35,711 bases of DNA from a virus (IMGVR_UViG_3300042731_004335:1-35711), one strand, 5' to 3'. Positions 20,822 through 30,008 are shown, numbered from the stretch's first letter. Numbers and translations are program-made. Notes: generated by a model not told the origin, from the sequence alone.

Positions 20822-21930
20822 AATCTGTTGATGTCTCAAGATCTATAAGAGCGAGGCAACTTGAGTCAATTTTTGATGTTCCAGCAAGAGAAAAAGAAAT
20901 ATCAAAATGGAATGGTGACCTTCCGATCGAAAATAAAGAGTGGAATATAGGTCTAATAGTCGGTCATTCAGGTTCTGGCAAATCTACTATCGCAAAAGAA
21001 ATATTCAAAAATAACTATGAACCTAAAATAACATGGAAAGAAAAATCTGTTATTGATGATTTCGATAGCAAATTGAGTATTGAAGAAATTACAAAATCAT
21101 GTAGTTCTGTAGGGTTCAACACAATACCATCATGGCTTAAGCCGTATTCTGTTCTTTCAACCGGCGAAAAATTTCGCGTTGAAATCGCTCGAAGATTGTT
21201 GGAATGTAAAAGCCCTATTGTTGTCGATGAATTTACATCCGTCATTGATCGTCAGGTAGCTAAAATAGGCTGTCATGCGATACAAAAGTTTATCAGAAAA
21301 CAGGGAAAACAGTTTGTTGGTGTATCATGCCATTACGATATTATTGATTGGCTACAACCGGATTGGATATTCGAACCGGCTACAATGACATACAAACCAA
21401 GGGGGTTACTTCAAAGACCAAAAATCGATGCTGAAATACGAAAAACAAAAAGGGACTATTGGAAACTATTTTCACAATATCACTATATGAATAATGAATT
21501 ACATCATGCAGCGTCCTGCTACACAATGTTTATTGAAGATAAACCGGTCTGTTTTGCGGCTGTAATTCATTTGCCGCATAATAAAGTAAGAAATATCAAA
21601 CGGATATCAAGAGTTGTGACATTGCCGGACTGGCAGGGCTTAGGACTTGTACACATTCTTTCCTGCACATTGGGAGCTGCATACAAGACTATAGGCTATA
21701 AACTTAGAGCATATCCAAAGCACCCGCCGTTAATTATGGCGATGTGTAAAATAAAAGAATGGAAAATGATATCAAAACCAAAAATAATAGGAAAAGGTAA
21801 ATCTAAAATGATCAAAAAAGATAAAAGAGGCGGTTTATCTTTTCAAAAAAAAAGATCCGGTGGAGCTGTTTTTGAGTATATCGGTAAAAAAATGAAATAT
21901 GAAAACGCGATAAAATTGTTAAACATATAA
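20800..21930 (+). CDS. ABC-type ATPase fused to GNAT acetyltransferase-like domain
   Basis: Residues 1-200 are an ABC ATPase without membrane segments: Walker A GHSGSGKS (55-62), signature LSTGE (119-123), Walker B IVVDEF (140-145), switch His in SCHYD (178). Residues about 218-330 look like a GNAT domain: YHYMNNELHHAASCYTMFIE, then the RISRVV strand and the WQGLGLVHIL acetyl-CoA loop (278-287). Phage Mu Mom, which modifies adenine in DNA, is a GNAT-fold enzyme. A soluble ATPase fused to GNAT beside a ParB protein suggests ATP-driven DNA modification. The gene is AT-rich, suggesting acquisition. Confidence 0.78.
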   Translation: MPTIDIIKSVDVSRSIRARQLESIFDVPAREKEISKWNGDLPIENKEWNIGLIVGHSGSGKSTIAKEIFKNNYEPKITWKEKSVIDDFDSKLSIEEITKSCSSVGFNTIPSWLKPYSVLSTGEKFRVEIARRLLECKSPIVVDEFTSVIDRQVAKIGCHAIQKFIRKQGKQFVGVSCHYDIIDWLQPDWIFEPATMTYKPRGLLQRPKIDAEIRKTKRDYWKLFSQYHYMNNELHHAASCYTMFIEDKPVCFAAVIHLPHNKVRNIKRISRVVTLPDWQGLGLVHILSCTLGAAYKTIGYKLRAYPKHPPLIMAMCKIKEWKMISKPKIIGKGKSKMIKKDKRGGLSFQKKRSGGAVFEYIGKKMKYENAIKLLNI

Positions 21931-22142
21931 AAAATATAAAAAGCTAAATCATTATCGTTGGCGATTTTAGGCGAACATCGATTGATGTGCGGCGATAGTA
22001 CGAATGAGAAGACCGTAAATGCTACGCGATGGAGATATCACCGGAATACTGCGATGTCGCCGTAAAAAGATGGGAAGAATTTACTGAAAGAAGGCTGAAC
22101 TGGCGTAAACCCTTGATTTGACTCTATTGACGCTTAAAAAAT
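21931..22142 (+). pseudogene. Remnants of a ParB-linked DNA methyltransferase
   Basis: The gap before the terminase has two coding scraps in different frames. From 21967 (frame of TTA) it reads LGEHRLMCGDSTNEKTV, the classical linker and SAM-binding start of phage DNA methylases that follow a ParB domain. From 22023 to TGA 22119-22121 it reads YAMEISPEYCDVAVKRWEEF, the classical methylase C-terminus. About 150 residues with the catalytic PP-x-Y motif are missing. The scraps mark an internal deletion, and no start or ribosome site is seen. Confidence 0.8.
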
Positions 22143-22529
22143 ATGGCAAAAAAACCACAAAAACAGCAAAATTTGACGATAGAACAGATTGAAAAAGCTC
22201 TGCGAAAGCATAATGGCGTTCAAGTGCTAGCCGCCAACGAATTAGGCGTTACACGGGCAGCAATTAGTGCAAGAGTTAAAACCAGCTCCAAATTAAAAAA
22301 TGTTATTGAAGAAACCAAACAAAGAATTCTGGATGTATCTGAGGCAATACTTTTTAAGAAGATTACAGATGAACAGAATATGACGGCACTAATATTTTAC
22401 TTGAAATGCCACGGTCGCGACCGGGGATACGTTGAAAACAGGAATGTAGATATAGGCAACCAGGACGGTAAAGCCTTTAAAGTCGAGCGGGTAATAGTAG
22501 ATGTCGAAAACGATCAAGATAAGGATTGA
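22143..22529 (+). CDS. terS: Terminase small subunit
   Basis: The 128-aa product has an N-terminal helix-turn-helix (QIEKALRKHNGVQVLAANEL, then GVTRAAISARVKTS) followed by a helical oligomerisation segment and a short basic/acidic end. It overlaps the large subunit gene by 29 bp. The small subunit recognises the pac site, often located in or near its own gene in P22-type phages. The ribosome site before ATG 22143 is poor, perhaps because the upstream DNA is the remnant of a deleted gene. Confidence 0.82.
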   Translation: MAKKPQKQQNLTIEQIEKALRKHNGVQVLAANELGVTRAAISARVKTSSKLKNVIEETKQRILDVSEAILFKKITDEQNMTALIFYLKCHGRDRGYVENRNVDIGNQDGKAFKVERVIVDVENDQDKD

Positions 22530-23928
22530 TACGCCACGGTGGGCGGTGCCATTGGTGCATAAAAAGCCGCGGTATAAAGCTGTTTACGGCGGGAGATCGA
22601 GTGGAAAGAGCCATTTTTATGCTGAGCTGATGATCGATCGTTGCTTGACGCCCGGTACAAGCTGCGTTTGCATTCGTGAGGTGCAGAAAAGCCTTGAGCA
22701 ATCAGCCAAGCGGTTATTGGCATTGAAGATTCAAAAGTTCGGACTTGGGTCGCTGTTTGAAGTACAAAACAATCAAATTAAAACGCCAGGCGGCGGCCTG
22801 ATTATATTTCAAGGCATGGCAACCCATAACGCTGAAAGTATTAAGTCATTGGAATCATTCGATATTGCATGGATAGAAGAGGCTCAGACTCTCTCAGACA
22901 CTAGCCTGAGCTTGCTTAGGCCAACGATCCGCAAAAAGGGCAGCGAGATATGGGCGTCATGGAATCCAAGGTTTGAAGATGATCCTATTGACGTTTTCTT
23001 TCGTGGTGAGCATCCTCCGAAAAATGCGGTAATAGTCAAGGTCAATTATTATCAAAACCCTTGGTTACCGGATGAGTCAAAAGAGGAAATAGAACACGAT
23101 AAGGCATATTTTAAGGACAAATTCGATCATATCTGGCTTGGGGAATACTTTGACACGATTGAGAATGTTTTAATTCCCAAGGCGTGGTTTGATGCCTGTA
23201 TCGATGCCCACAAGACGTTAGGTTTCAAAGCCGAAGGTATACGGTATTCAAGTCATGACCCTGCCGATGAAGGCGATGACGCTAAAGGATTTGCATTCCG
23301 GCATGGTTCGGTAGTTCTAGATGTTCAGGAAAAAAACGATGGTGATATAAATAGTGGTTGTGATTGGGCTACAGATCTGGCTTTAAGACATAAATCGGAT
23401 GCATTTACATGGGATAGTATAGGTGTAGGCGCAGGTCTGAAACGACAGATTGCAAAGACATTCGGAGGAAAGCCTACCATACTTTCACAATTTGTCAGTA
23501 GTGAATCAGCCGACTTTCCGGACAATATTTTTGAGCCGGTAATGGACGGCAACATTCAGCATCAACAGCGCAACCGTGATCTATTTCGTAACAAGCGAGC
23601 GCAATATTATTGGTATCTCAGGGATAGAATCTACAGGACATATAGAGCTGTCGTACACAAGGAATACCACGACCCTGAAAAAATGATTGCGTTTTCGAGT
23701 GATATTAAGATATTATCAAAGCTAAGATCCGAGATTTGTAGAATCCCCATGAAACCCAATCCTAACGGGTTTTTCGAGTTGTATTCAAAAATCGATATGA
23801 AAAGCAAATTTCGGATTGATTCACCAAACTTAGCCGATTCAGTAATGATGTTGATGCGAGTGCCAACGAATCCAATTAATCACAATGTTTCCAGGCCAAA
23901 ACCAATCAAGCCGATGGGAAGGCGCTAA
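22501..23928 (+). CDS. terL: Terminase large subunit (ATPase-nuclease)
   Basis: The 475-aa product has Walker A GGRSSGKSH (residues 30-38), Walker B IAWIEEA (122-128) and the SWNPR coupling motif soon after. The C-terminal RNase-H-like nuclease has acidic residues in SSHDPADEGDD, TWDSIGVGAG and PNLADS. This is the PBSX/P22-like headful group (Terminase_3 plus nuclease). It packages DNA into proheads through the portal encoded next. It overlaps the small subunit gene, which suggests coupled synthesis. Confidence 0.95.
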   Translation: MSKTIKIRIDTPRWAVPLVHKKPRYKAVYGGRSSGKSHFYAELMIDRCLTPGTSCVCIREVQKSLEQSAKRLLALKIQKFGLGSLFEVQNNQIKTPGGGLIIFQGMATHNAESIKSLESFDIAWIEEAQTLSDTSLSLLRPTIRKKGSEIWASWNPRFEDDPIDVFFRGEHPPKNAVIVKVNYYQNPWLPDESKEEIEHDKAYFKDKFDHIWLGEYFDTIENVLIPKAWFDACIDAHKTLGFKAEGIRYSSHDPADEGDDAKGFAFRHGSVVLDVQEKNDGDINSGCDWATDLALRHKSDAFTWDSIGVGAGLKRQIAKTFGGKPTILSQFVSSESADFPDNIFEPVMDGNIQHQQRNRDLFRNKRAQYYWYLRDRIYRTYRAVVHKEYHDPEKMIAFSSDIKILSKLRSEICRIPMKPNPNGFFELYSKIDMKSKFRIDSPNLADSVMMLMRVPTNPINHNVSRPKPIKPMGRR

Positions 23929-23929
23929 A

Positions 23930-26014
23930 ATGCTCGAACTAAAAGACATCAAAGATCTGCATGATAAAGCATACCAGGCGGGGCAGACGACCCGGGAAAG
24001 GGCCGCTGATGACCTTGTCTTTCACTTCGTAACACAGTGGGATGAAGGTATTCTTGAAGATAGCCAGCTTGCATATCGTGGCGAGTTCAATATCCTTCGG
24101 AAAGCCACACGTCAAATACTTTCAGACCTGGCATTGAACAAGATTCAGATTGACTTTGAACCCGTAGATGAGGACAGGACCGATGCCGGAGATACTATTG
24201 ATGGTCTTTACCGTTTTTCTGATAACAATAATGTTGCCCAGGAAAGCTATAGCAATGCCAAACAGGAAGCGGTCGTGTGCGGCTTTGGGGCATGGTTGCT
24301 TGAAACCAAATACGTTTCGATGCGGTCAGGAAATGAAAAACAGAAGATATGCCGATGTCCGATCAACGAAGCCAATAATACCGTATTTTGGGACCCAAAC
24401 GCTAAGTTGCTTGATAAGAGCGACGCGGATTACTGCGGAATACTAGAGGCCTACACGGAAGATGGTTACAAGCAGCTCGTAGAAAACCTGACGGGAGAAG
24501 AACCGGAAAACGTAAACCCCGGCAATTTCAGCCATCCTGAAACAAGCTACGTGTTTCCGTGGATTGGAAGCGACAACCAAAAAATATATGTCATCAAATT
24601 TTTCCATAGGGAAGTAGTCAAAGATAAGATACTGACCATGATCGATCCTTTGGGAGATACTATGCAGGTTCTGGAATCGCGGCTTGATAAAGTCATGGAT
24701 GATATGATAAGCGGAGGCTGGTCAATCCAGGACAGCAAGAAAATTGAACGATATGAAGTAACACAGTATATTGCATCGGGTGAGGATATTCTATCAACTG
24801 AGGTAATCGTAGGTGAGCATATTCCAGTCGTACCGGAATATGGAGAACGCGCCATAATTGAAGGCGAAGAACATTATGAAGGAATAACCAAGCTGGCTAA
24901 AGATCCGCAACGGCTTAGGAACTTTCAGCTTTCTTTTCTGGCTGATATCGTAAGCCAGTCGCCACGTGAAAAACCTATTTTTCAGCAGGAACAGGTTGCT
25001 ACGTTTGAGGATATGTACAGCACGACCGGATCAGACAACAACTTTCCATATGTACTGCAAAACAGAAAAGCGGCCGATGGTACAGATTTACCTTTGGGAC
25101 CGGTAGGAATGCTTCCGGCACCGAACATGCCGGCTCCTCTTATTGCATCGATCGAGCTATCCAGGCAGGCAGTTGAAGACGTGGCTAACCCGGGAACGCC
25201 CCAAGATATAGCCGATCCTGATATATCCGGTAAGGCAGTGTTAGCCTTGCAGGCGCGCCTTGACATGCAATCCATGATCTACCAGGAAAACTTCAAGCAC
25301 GCCAAGCGTCGGGACGCTGAAATATTCGTGTCGATGGCAACAGAAATATACGACGTGCCAAGGCGTGAAAAGATCCAGTTGCCGGATGGTACTATCAAAA
25401 ATATCGAGATTATGAAGGCTGTTGTTGATGAGGAATCCGGCGAGATAGTTACTATCAACGATATCAACAACAAAGAGTTTGAAGTCTATAGCAAAATCAC
25501 TACGAGCTATACGACCCAAAAAGAACAGACGCTTGACCGGATAACGGAAATGATCGCACAGCTTGAACCACAAGATCCTGTAAGGAAAGCCTTACAGCTC
25601 AAGCAACTTGCGCTTATGGATGGTATCGACTTTGATGACATCAGGGACTATGCAAACAAGCAGTTGGTAATTACCGGCATCCGGAAACCGGAAACCGATG
25701 AAGAAAAGGCGATGATGGCGCAGATTGCACAGGCCGGGAATCAGCCGGACCCGAACATGTTACTTGCTCAGGCTGAAATGCTCAAAGGTCAAGCCGACAT
25801 GCTTAGAGAACAGCAGAATTCGATCAAGATGCAATACGATCAGGCTAATAACGAAGCCAAGAATCAGATCAGTGCCTTTGCTGCTGAGACCGACCGAATG
25901 GAAGCACAGGTAAGAGCAGAGCAGGCAGGCGTTGACATCGATATGAAAAATATAGAGGCTTTCGGTAAGCAGTTGGACAACAGAAAAAAGATAGTGGAAT
26001 TGCAGGGGGCATAA
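23930..26014 (+). CDS. Portal protein, P22 type
   Basis: I chose ATG 23930 (AAGG at 7 bp spacing), giving 694 aa, close to P22 gp1 (725 aa). An in-frame ATG at 23885 lies inside the terminase gene. Typical blocks: ERAADDLVFHFVTQWDE, YRGEFNILRKATRQI, a GFGAWLLETKY stretch, VSQSPREKPIF and DISGKAVLALQARLDMQ. The long Gln/Glu-rich C-terminal helix (about 570-694) matches the barrel-forming end of P22-type portals. It forms the dodecameric DNA channel and the nucleation point for prohead assembly. Confidence 0.93.
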   Translation: MLELKDIKDLHDKAYQAGQTTRERAADDLVFHFVTQWDEGILEDSQLAYRGEFNILRKATRQILSDLALNKIQIDFEPVDEDRTDAGDTIDGLYRFSDNNNVAQESYSNAKQEAVVCGFGAWLLETKYVSMRSGNEKQKICRCPINEANNTVFWDPNAKLLDKSDADYCGILEAYTEDGYKQLVENLTGEEPENVNPGNFSHPETSYVFPWIGSDNQKIYVIKFFHREVVKDKILTMIDPLGDTMQVLESRLDKVMDDMISGGWSIQDSKKIERYEVTQYIASGEDILSTEVIVGEHIPVVPEYGERAIIEGEEHYEGITKLAKDPQRLRNFQLSFLADIVSQSPREKPIFQQEQVATFEDMYSTTGSDNNFPYVLQNRKAADGTDLPLGPVGMLPAPNMPAPLIASIELSRQAVEDVANPGTPQDIADPDISGKAVLALQARLDMQSMIYQENFKHAKRRDAEIFVSMATEIYDVPRREKIQLPDGTIKNIEIMKAVVDEESGEIVTINDINNKEFEVYSKITTSYTTQKEQTLDRITEMIAQLEPQDPVRKALQLKQLALMDGIDFDDIRDYANKQLVITGIRKPETDEEKAMMAQIAQAGNQPDPNMLLAQAEMLKGQADMLREQQNSIKMQYDQANNEAKNQISAFAAETDRMEAQVRAEQAGVDIDMKNIEAFGKQLDNRKKIVELQGA

Positions 26015-26020
26015 ATTTAT

Positions 26021-27034
26021 ATGGATTTAGCGACACTCAAAGCACAGAATGAAGCCAAAGAAAAAGCCAAAGCTGAGGCTGAAACGACCGGTGATGATGA
26101 TCAGGAGCTACTTACTGATAGCGATGATGATGAAATCCAGGCCGAAACCGAAACTGACGGTGAAGATACGAGCGATAATGAAGATGATACAGATACTGAA
26201 GAAGATACTGAAGATGTAGAACCGTGGCAACGTGAAGATGATGGTAAAACAGTACCTCTGGGCGTTTTGAAAGATACACGAAACAAACTTAAAGGCCGCA
26301 TATCAGAACGAAATGAAGAAATTGAAAAGTTGAAAGCCGAAATTGAAGCACTGAAAAAGAAACCGCCTGAAATGCAGGCGGCAGGCGCATTGAAACCGCC
26401 TAAAGAATTCGACTTCGATACGGATGAAGAATATCAAGCGGCTTTAGAAGAATACCATTCCAAATCGATCAATCACCGTTTCGAATTGATAGAAAAGAAT
26501 CGCCGGGACGAACAAAGACAGCGTCAGGCAATGGAAAACCTCACTAAATCTGTAGACATGCACTATGAACGGGCCGCCAAACTTGTAAGTGAGTCTGGTA
26601 TTGATCCGGAAATATACAAGAACAGTGATATGACCGTGAGAAGATCTATAGAGACGATGCGACCGAATGAAGGGGATATCATTACCGATCAACTCATTGA
26701 TATTTTAGGTGACGGAAGCGAAAAAGTTATGTATTATCTCGGTAGAAACAGACCGGCACTAAATCAGTTTATGGTACTACTTAGCGAAGATCCGGCAGGT
26801 ATCAAAGCCGCGGCCTATCTTGGGGAACAAAAAGCACGACTGACAGTACCACAAAAACGCACAAGCAACGCCAGACCACCAGCAACAAAAATAAAAGGCG
26901 ATGCGACAACAAATAATAGCGCTAAGCGGCTCCTGAAAAAATATCAGGAGGCGCATAAGAAAGGAAACGTACAGGCCGCCTACAATATCAAAAAAGAAGC
27001 ACGACAGGCCAAAATAGACGTTTCGACTTGGTAG
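26021..27034 (+). CDS. Scaffolding protein, P22 gp8-like
   Basis: The 337-aa product is highly acidic from residue 15 to 75 (long Asp/Glu/Thr runs), then helical with heptads (RISERNEEIEKLKAEIEAL), and ends basic (AKRLLKKYQEAHKKGN, KKEARQAKIDV). A basic C-terminal helical tip is the coat-binding part of P22 scaffold (303 aa). It lies between portal and coat as in P22. It would guide coat assembly and leave the prohead before packaging. Confidence 0.85.
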   Translation: MDLATLKAQNEAKEKAKAEAETTGDDDQELLTDSDDDEIQAETETDGEDTSDNEDDTDTEEDTEDVEPWQREDDGKTVPLGVLKDTRNKLKGRISERNEEIEKLKAEIEALKKKPPEMQAAGALKPPKEFDFDTDEEYQAALEEYHSKSINHRFELIEKNRRDEQRQRQAMENLTKSVDMHYERAAKLVSESGIDPEIYKNSDMTVRRSIETMRPNEGDIITDQLIDILGDGSEKVMYYLGRNRPALNQFMVLLSEDPAGIKAAAYLGEQKARLTVPQKRTSNARPPATKIKGDATTNNSAKRLLKKYQEAHKKGNVQAAYNIKKEARQAKIDVSTW

Positions 27035-27232
27035 ACGTTACCGGACGTAAACCGGGATTCTTCTGCCCCGAAGTAAAACAGTGGCATCGTTACCGGACGT
27101 AAACCGGGGAACCCTTCCACCCTTTAGGAAGCAAACCAAAAGGGCCTTACATATCAGGCATATGATATGGACTCCTAAACCGGTCAGGTAGACCGCACAC
27201 TATACCTATATCTAAACTAAAGGAGTCTTATT
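27035..27232 (+). promoter_or_regulatory. Structured leader of the coat gene with direct repeats
   Basis: This 198-bp gap has no ORF. A 21-bp sequence beginning CGTTACCGGACG is repeated exactly at 27036-27056 and 27088-27108. Then come small hairpins, including CATATCA/TGATATG around GGCATA, and finally a good ribosome site (AAAGGAG) before ATG 27233. I see no clear sigma70 promoter. It may be an mRNA-stabilising leader or hold a late promoter read by the phage sigma factor. Confidence 0.55.
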
Positions 27233-28510
27233 ATGCCACTATCTACAGGCAAATTAGCCGAAGTAATGTTCGAAAGTTTCAAAGAAAGCCACGAAGCACA
27301 AGAACAACTCTTACCCCTTGTCAATTTTCACGAGCCTGAAGCAGGCGCGATGCAAAACAGTTCAAACGTAATTTGGTATCCGGTTCAGCAGCATAGGCCG
27401 ATCATTAGCGGTTGGGATCTGACCGGGAATGAGCAGGGTATCATCGAGGAAACCTATCCGGCAGTGCTTGGAACTCCCAACAATGATTTCACAAAACAGC
27501 GTGCTGACAACATGCGTGATCAGCGGTTTTGGGAGCGTGCAATGCGGCAGGCCGGTAAACGTCAGGCATCGGAGCTTAATAGCGATATTGCCAGTGCAAT
27601 AGCTACTCAGGGAAGCCTTTTCTATCGATCCAATACTACAAGCGGATATGATTTCATTGGTGAGGCGCAGGCGATCATGAACGAACGCCAGGGTATGGAC
27701 AATGGCCGCTCTTTTGTTCTCAATGATCGTGATAACCTTACCTTTGCTTCAGATTTGGCAGGGCGTCAGACCCTACAGGGTCGACCGGAACAAACTTGGA
27801 TGAAAGGTCAAATCGGTCAGAATGTAGCCGGATTTGATGTTTTCGTTGGTTCATATCTGCCGAATATTACCGGTGGTGCCGATCCTGCTGTAACTGTTAC
27901 CGGCAATCAATCATTTGCGCCTTCAGGCGGGACGGTTAACTCCACGACGCTCGTTGTCACAAACGTTGATTACCGGGAAGCAAGTCTAGTTGTAAACGAT
28001 TCAAGCCTAGTATCCGTAGGCGATAAGTTTACGCTTGAGAATGGTGGGACAGCGGTTTATTCGCTTGGTCTGGAAGACAAAACCTCCAGCGGACAGGCGA
28101 TGACATTCACTGTAATCGAGATCACGGACGCCACGCACATTAAAATCTATCCTAAACCTATTGCCGCCGATGACGCTGCACTCACAACTCTAGAAGCAGC
28201 CTACGCTAATATCGATACTCAGATTCTCAATGCTGCTACTCTTACAAGGCTCAACATTGATGCGACCAATAAAACCAATATCTTTTTTGATCGGGAAGCA
28301 GTTGAAGTGATTGGCGGGACGATTCCGGCGCAGTTGTTCAAGGATTATGATGGAATGAAGGTCATAAGCGATACAATGAGCAACGGCCTTACCCTGTATT
28401 TGATTTATGATGGGTCGATAGAAGATCTTAGCTTCCGTTTTCGCATGATGGTGTGGTATGGTGTAACTATCTGTAATCCTTCACAATGTGGGGTAGCAGT
28501 TACTTTTTAA
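27233..28510 (+). CDS. Major coat protein, P22 gp5-like
   Basis: The 425-aa product matches P22 coat (430 aa) in size and motifs: STGKLAEVMFESFKESHEAQ, YPVQQHRPIISGWDLTG, MRDQRFWERAMRQAGKRQA, SFVLNDRDNLTFASDLAGRQ and a C-terminal MSNGLTLYLIYDGSIEDLSF. The part at residues about 225-320 is probably the inserted I-domain of this HK97-fold family (VTVTGNQSFAPSGG...). It forms the T=7 icosahedral shell. Confidence 0.95.
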   Translation: MPLSTGKLAEVMFESFKESHEAQEQLLPLVNFHEPEAGAMQNSSNVIWYPVQQHRPIISGWDLTGNEQGIIEETYPAVLGTPNNDFTKQRADNMRDQRFWERAMRQAGKRQASELNSDIASAIATQGSLFYRSNTTSGYDFIGEAQAIMNERQGMDNGRSFVLNDRDNLTFASDLAGRQTLQGRPEQTWMKGQIGQNVAGFDVFVGSYLPNITGGADPAVTVTGNQSFAPSGGTVNSTTLVVTNVDYREASLVVNDSSLVSVGDKFTLENGGTAVYSLGLEDKTSSGQAMTFTVIEITDATHIKIYPKPIAADDAALTTLEAAYANIDTQILNAATLTRLNIDATNKTNIFFDREAVEVIGGTIPAQLFKDYDGMKVISDTMSNGLTLYLIYDGSIEDLSFRFRMMVWYGVTICNPSQCGVAVTF

Positions 28511-28527
28511 TATATGATGGTTCAATC

Positions 28528-28556
28528 GTGGTCTAACTGAAATCAAGTTAGACCAC
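28528..28556 (+). terminator. Hairpin after the coat gene
   Basis: GTGGTCTAACT (28528-28538) and AGTTAGACCAC (28546-28556), a perfect 11-bp stem with a seven-base loop, 18 bases after the coat stop. No T-run follows. A second small hairpin, CGACT/AGTCG flanked by GCGC, lies at about 28562-28586. They probably protect the coat mRNA 3' end or reduce read-through. Confidence 0.6.
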
Positions 28557-28602
28557 CCAAAGCGCACGACTCCGAACAGTCGGCGCAATAAAGGAGAGAG
28601 AC

Positions 28603-28980
28603 ATGGCACGACCCGTGGCATTAGAATTAGTATCGAGAGAAAGAAATCTGGCGGCCGGTTATACTACAGCTCTGAGCACGACGTCAGCGGCTGATAGTCT
28701 GGCAATCCCTTTGACCCATCCATACGTGGCAAAGACGACCGGGGCTGATGCTGAGGCTCTGACACTTGCAGACGGTTATCCAGGTCAGACTTTGATTATT
28801 AATCTGACAACTGATGGTGGTGGGGATGGAACGTTGACCCCGACAACCTGCACGGGCTTTGCAACGATCGTGTTCGCGGATGCCGGGGACCAGGCGGTAT
28901 TGACGTATGTGGATGATACAATCGGGTGGGTAATAATCGGACTGAGCGGCGTGGCCGCACCTCCGGCGATTACCGTATAA
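28603..28980 (+). CDS. Small beta-rich virion protein after coat (125 aa)
   Basis: GGAGAG precedes ATG 28603. The second half (LADGYPGQTLIINLTTDGGG, TLTPTTCTGFATIVFADAGD, YVDDTIGWVIIGL) is a Gly/Thr-rich beta fold seen in phage capsid-associated and fibre proteins. Directly after coat, it is likely a decoration or accessory head protein. There is no enzymatic motif. It is separated from coat by two hairpins, so it may be expressed at a lower level. Confidence 0.7.
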   Translation: MARPVALELVSRERNLAAGYTTALSTTSAADSLAIPLTHPYVAKTTGADAEALTLADGYPGQTLIINLTTDGGGDGTLTPTTCTGFATIVFADAGDQAVLTYVDDTIGWVIIGLSGVAAPPAITV

Positions 28981-29012
28981 TCTTACTATTCGGAACAATA
29001 GGAGATAGAAAA

Positions 29013-29978
29013 ATGACACTACGAAAAGATTTTTTTCATACCGGGTTGCAAGTTTCCCGCAGTACAATGAATACGTTAGTTGACGGCATGGGACCGGGAA
29101 ATAACTACTATGTTGATTATCGGAATGGTGCCGATGGAAACGATGGTCTGACATGGGCGACGGCTTTTCGCACTTACAGCAAAGCCGTTTCAGCCGTAAC
29201 CAGTAACAACAATGATATAATCTGGATCGATGGTGATAGCACGGTTGCCGAGACAGCAATGGTCACGATCAGTAAGAACCGCGTCCATACAATCGGTGTG
29301 AATGGATTTCTTGGACACTATGGCCAGGGGGCTAAGATCAGCATCGGCGTTACCACTGCCGCTACTGACATCGCCTGCATTAAAAATACTGGTGTCCGGA
29401 ATACATTTACCGGTATCAAGGTGATCAGCAACAATACCGTAGCCGAAGGACTGTACGCGTTTGCTGAGGGCGGCGAGTTCTCCCGATTCCATAACTGTGA
29501 GTTCTACAAATCGACTGACCTGGACGATGCAGGCGCAAGTGAATTTCTAAACAATGGTGATTCAGCGATGTTTTATAACTGCACGTTTGGAAGTACGGCA
29601 AATGAAACCGGTAATATTCGGGCCAATATGCTTGTCACAGCGACGTTGAGCGGTAAGAAGTGCCGTGATACCTACATCGAGAATTGTTTGTTCTTTGGCA
29701 AAGCTGACGATACTGACAAGGTATTTATCTACGGTGCCAATGCAACCGACGTTGAACGAATGTTTATGGTCAAGGATTCTACATTCTACAATGCGGCCTT
29801 AGCATCCGGAGTACCGGCGCACGCTGTAGGATTCGGTGCTGCTCAAACCGAAGGTTCGGTTATCCTGAAAAACTGCACGAGCGTCAATTGCACGATTATG
29901 GCACAAGCGGCAGTAGGAATCTATGTAGACGGTGCTGTGCCGACGTTTGCAACGACCGGCGTTTCAGTAGCCGCGTAA
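29013..29978 (+). CDS. Beta-helix virion protein (321 aa)
   Basis: I chose ATG 29013 because GGAG lies at correct spacing. An upstream in-frame ATG at 28926 is inside the previous gene. After an N-terminal segment the sequence reads YYVDYRNGADGNDGLTWATA, a common opening of pectate-lyase-like beta-helices, followed by repeated strands with Asn/Cys/Gly turns (FHNCEF, FYNCTFG, IENCLFFG, LKNCTSVNC). Being in the head region and not at the spike position, it is probably a capsid-bound trimeric fibre or decoration that binds carbohydrate. Catalysis is unproven. Confidence 0.72.
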   Translation: MTLRKDFFHTGLQVSRSTMNTLVDGMGPGNNYYVDYRNGADGNDGLTWATAFRTYSKAVSAVTSNNNDIIWIDGDSTVAETAMVTISKNRVHTIGVNGFLGHYGQGAKISIGVTTAATDIACIKNTGVRNTFTGIKVISNNTVAEGLYAFAEGGEFSRFHNCEFYKSTDLDDAGASEFLNNGDSAMFYNCTFGSTANETGNIRANMLVTATLSGKKCRDTYIENCLFFGKADDTDKVFIYGANATDVERMFMVKDSTFYNAALASGVPAHAVGFGAAQTEGSVILKNCTSVNCTIMAQAAVGIYVDGAVPTFATTGVSVAA

Positions 29979-29985
29979 TTTTATA

Positions 29986-30008
29986 CCCGGCACGGCTTTC
30001 GTGCCGGG
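29986..30008 (+). terminator. Hairpin after the beta-helix gene
   Basis: CCCGGCACG (29986-29994), GCTTT loop, CGTGCCGGG (30000-30008): a perfect GC-rich 9-bp stem followed by AGTTTA. The T-run is poor, so it is a weak terminator or mRNA 3' stabiliser. The GTG start of the next gene follows 11 bp later. Confidence 0.65.

Noticed and set aside
23885-23929. Upstream start for the portal protein
   Set aside because: It would lie within the terminase gene and lacks a ribosome site. ATG 23930 has AAGG at proper spacing and the expected N-terminus.
28684-29259. 191-codon frame on the minus strand across the head genes
   Set aside because: It crosses two good plus-strand genes and their ribosome site. 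Its Cys/His/Arg-rich composition is that of a shadow frame.
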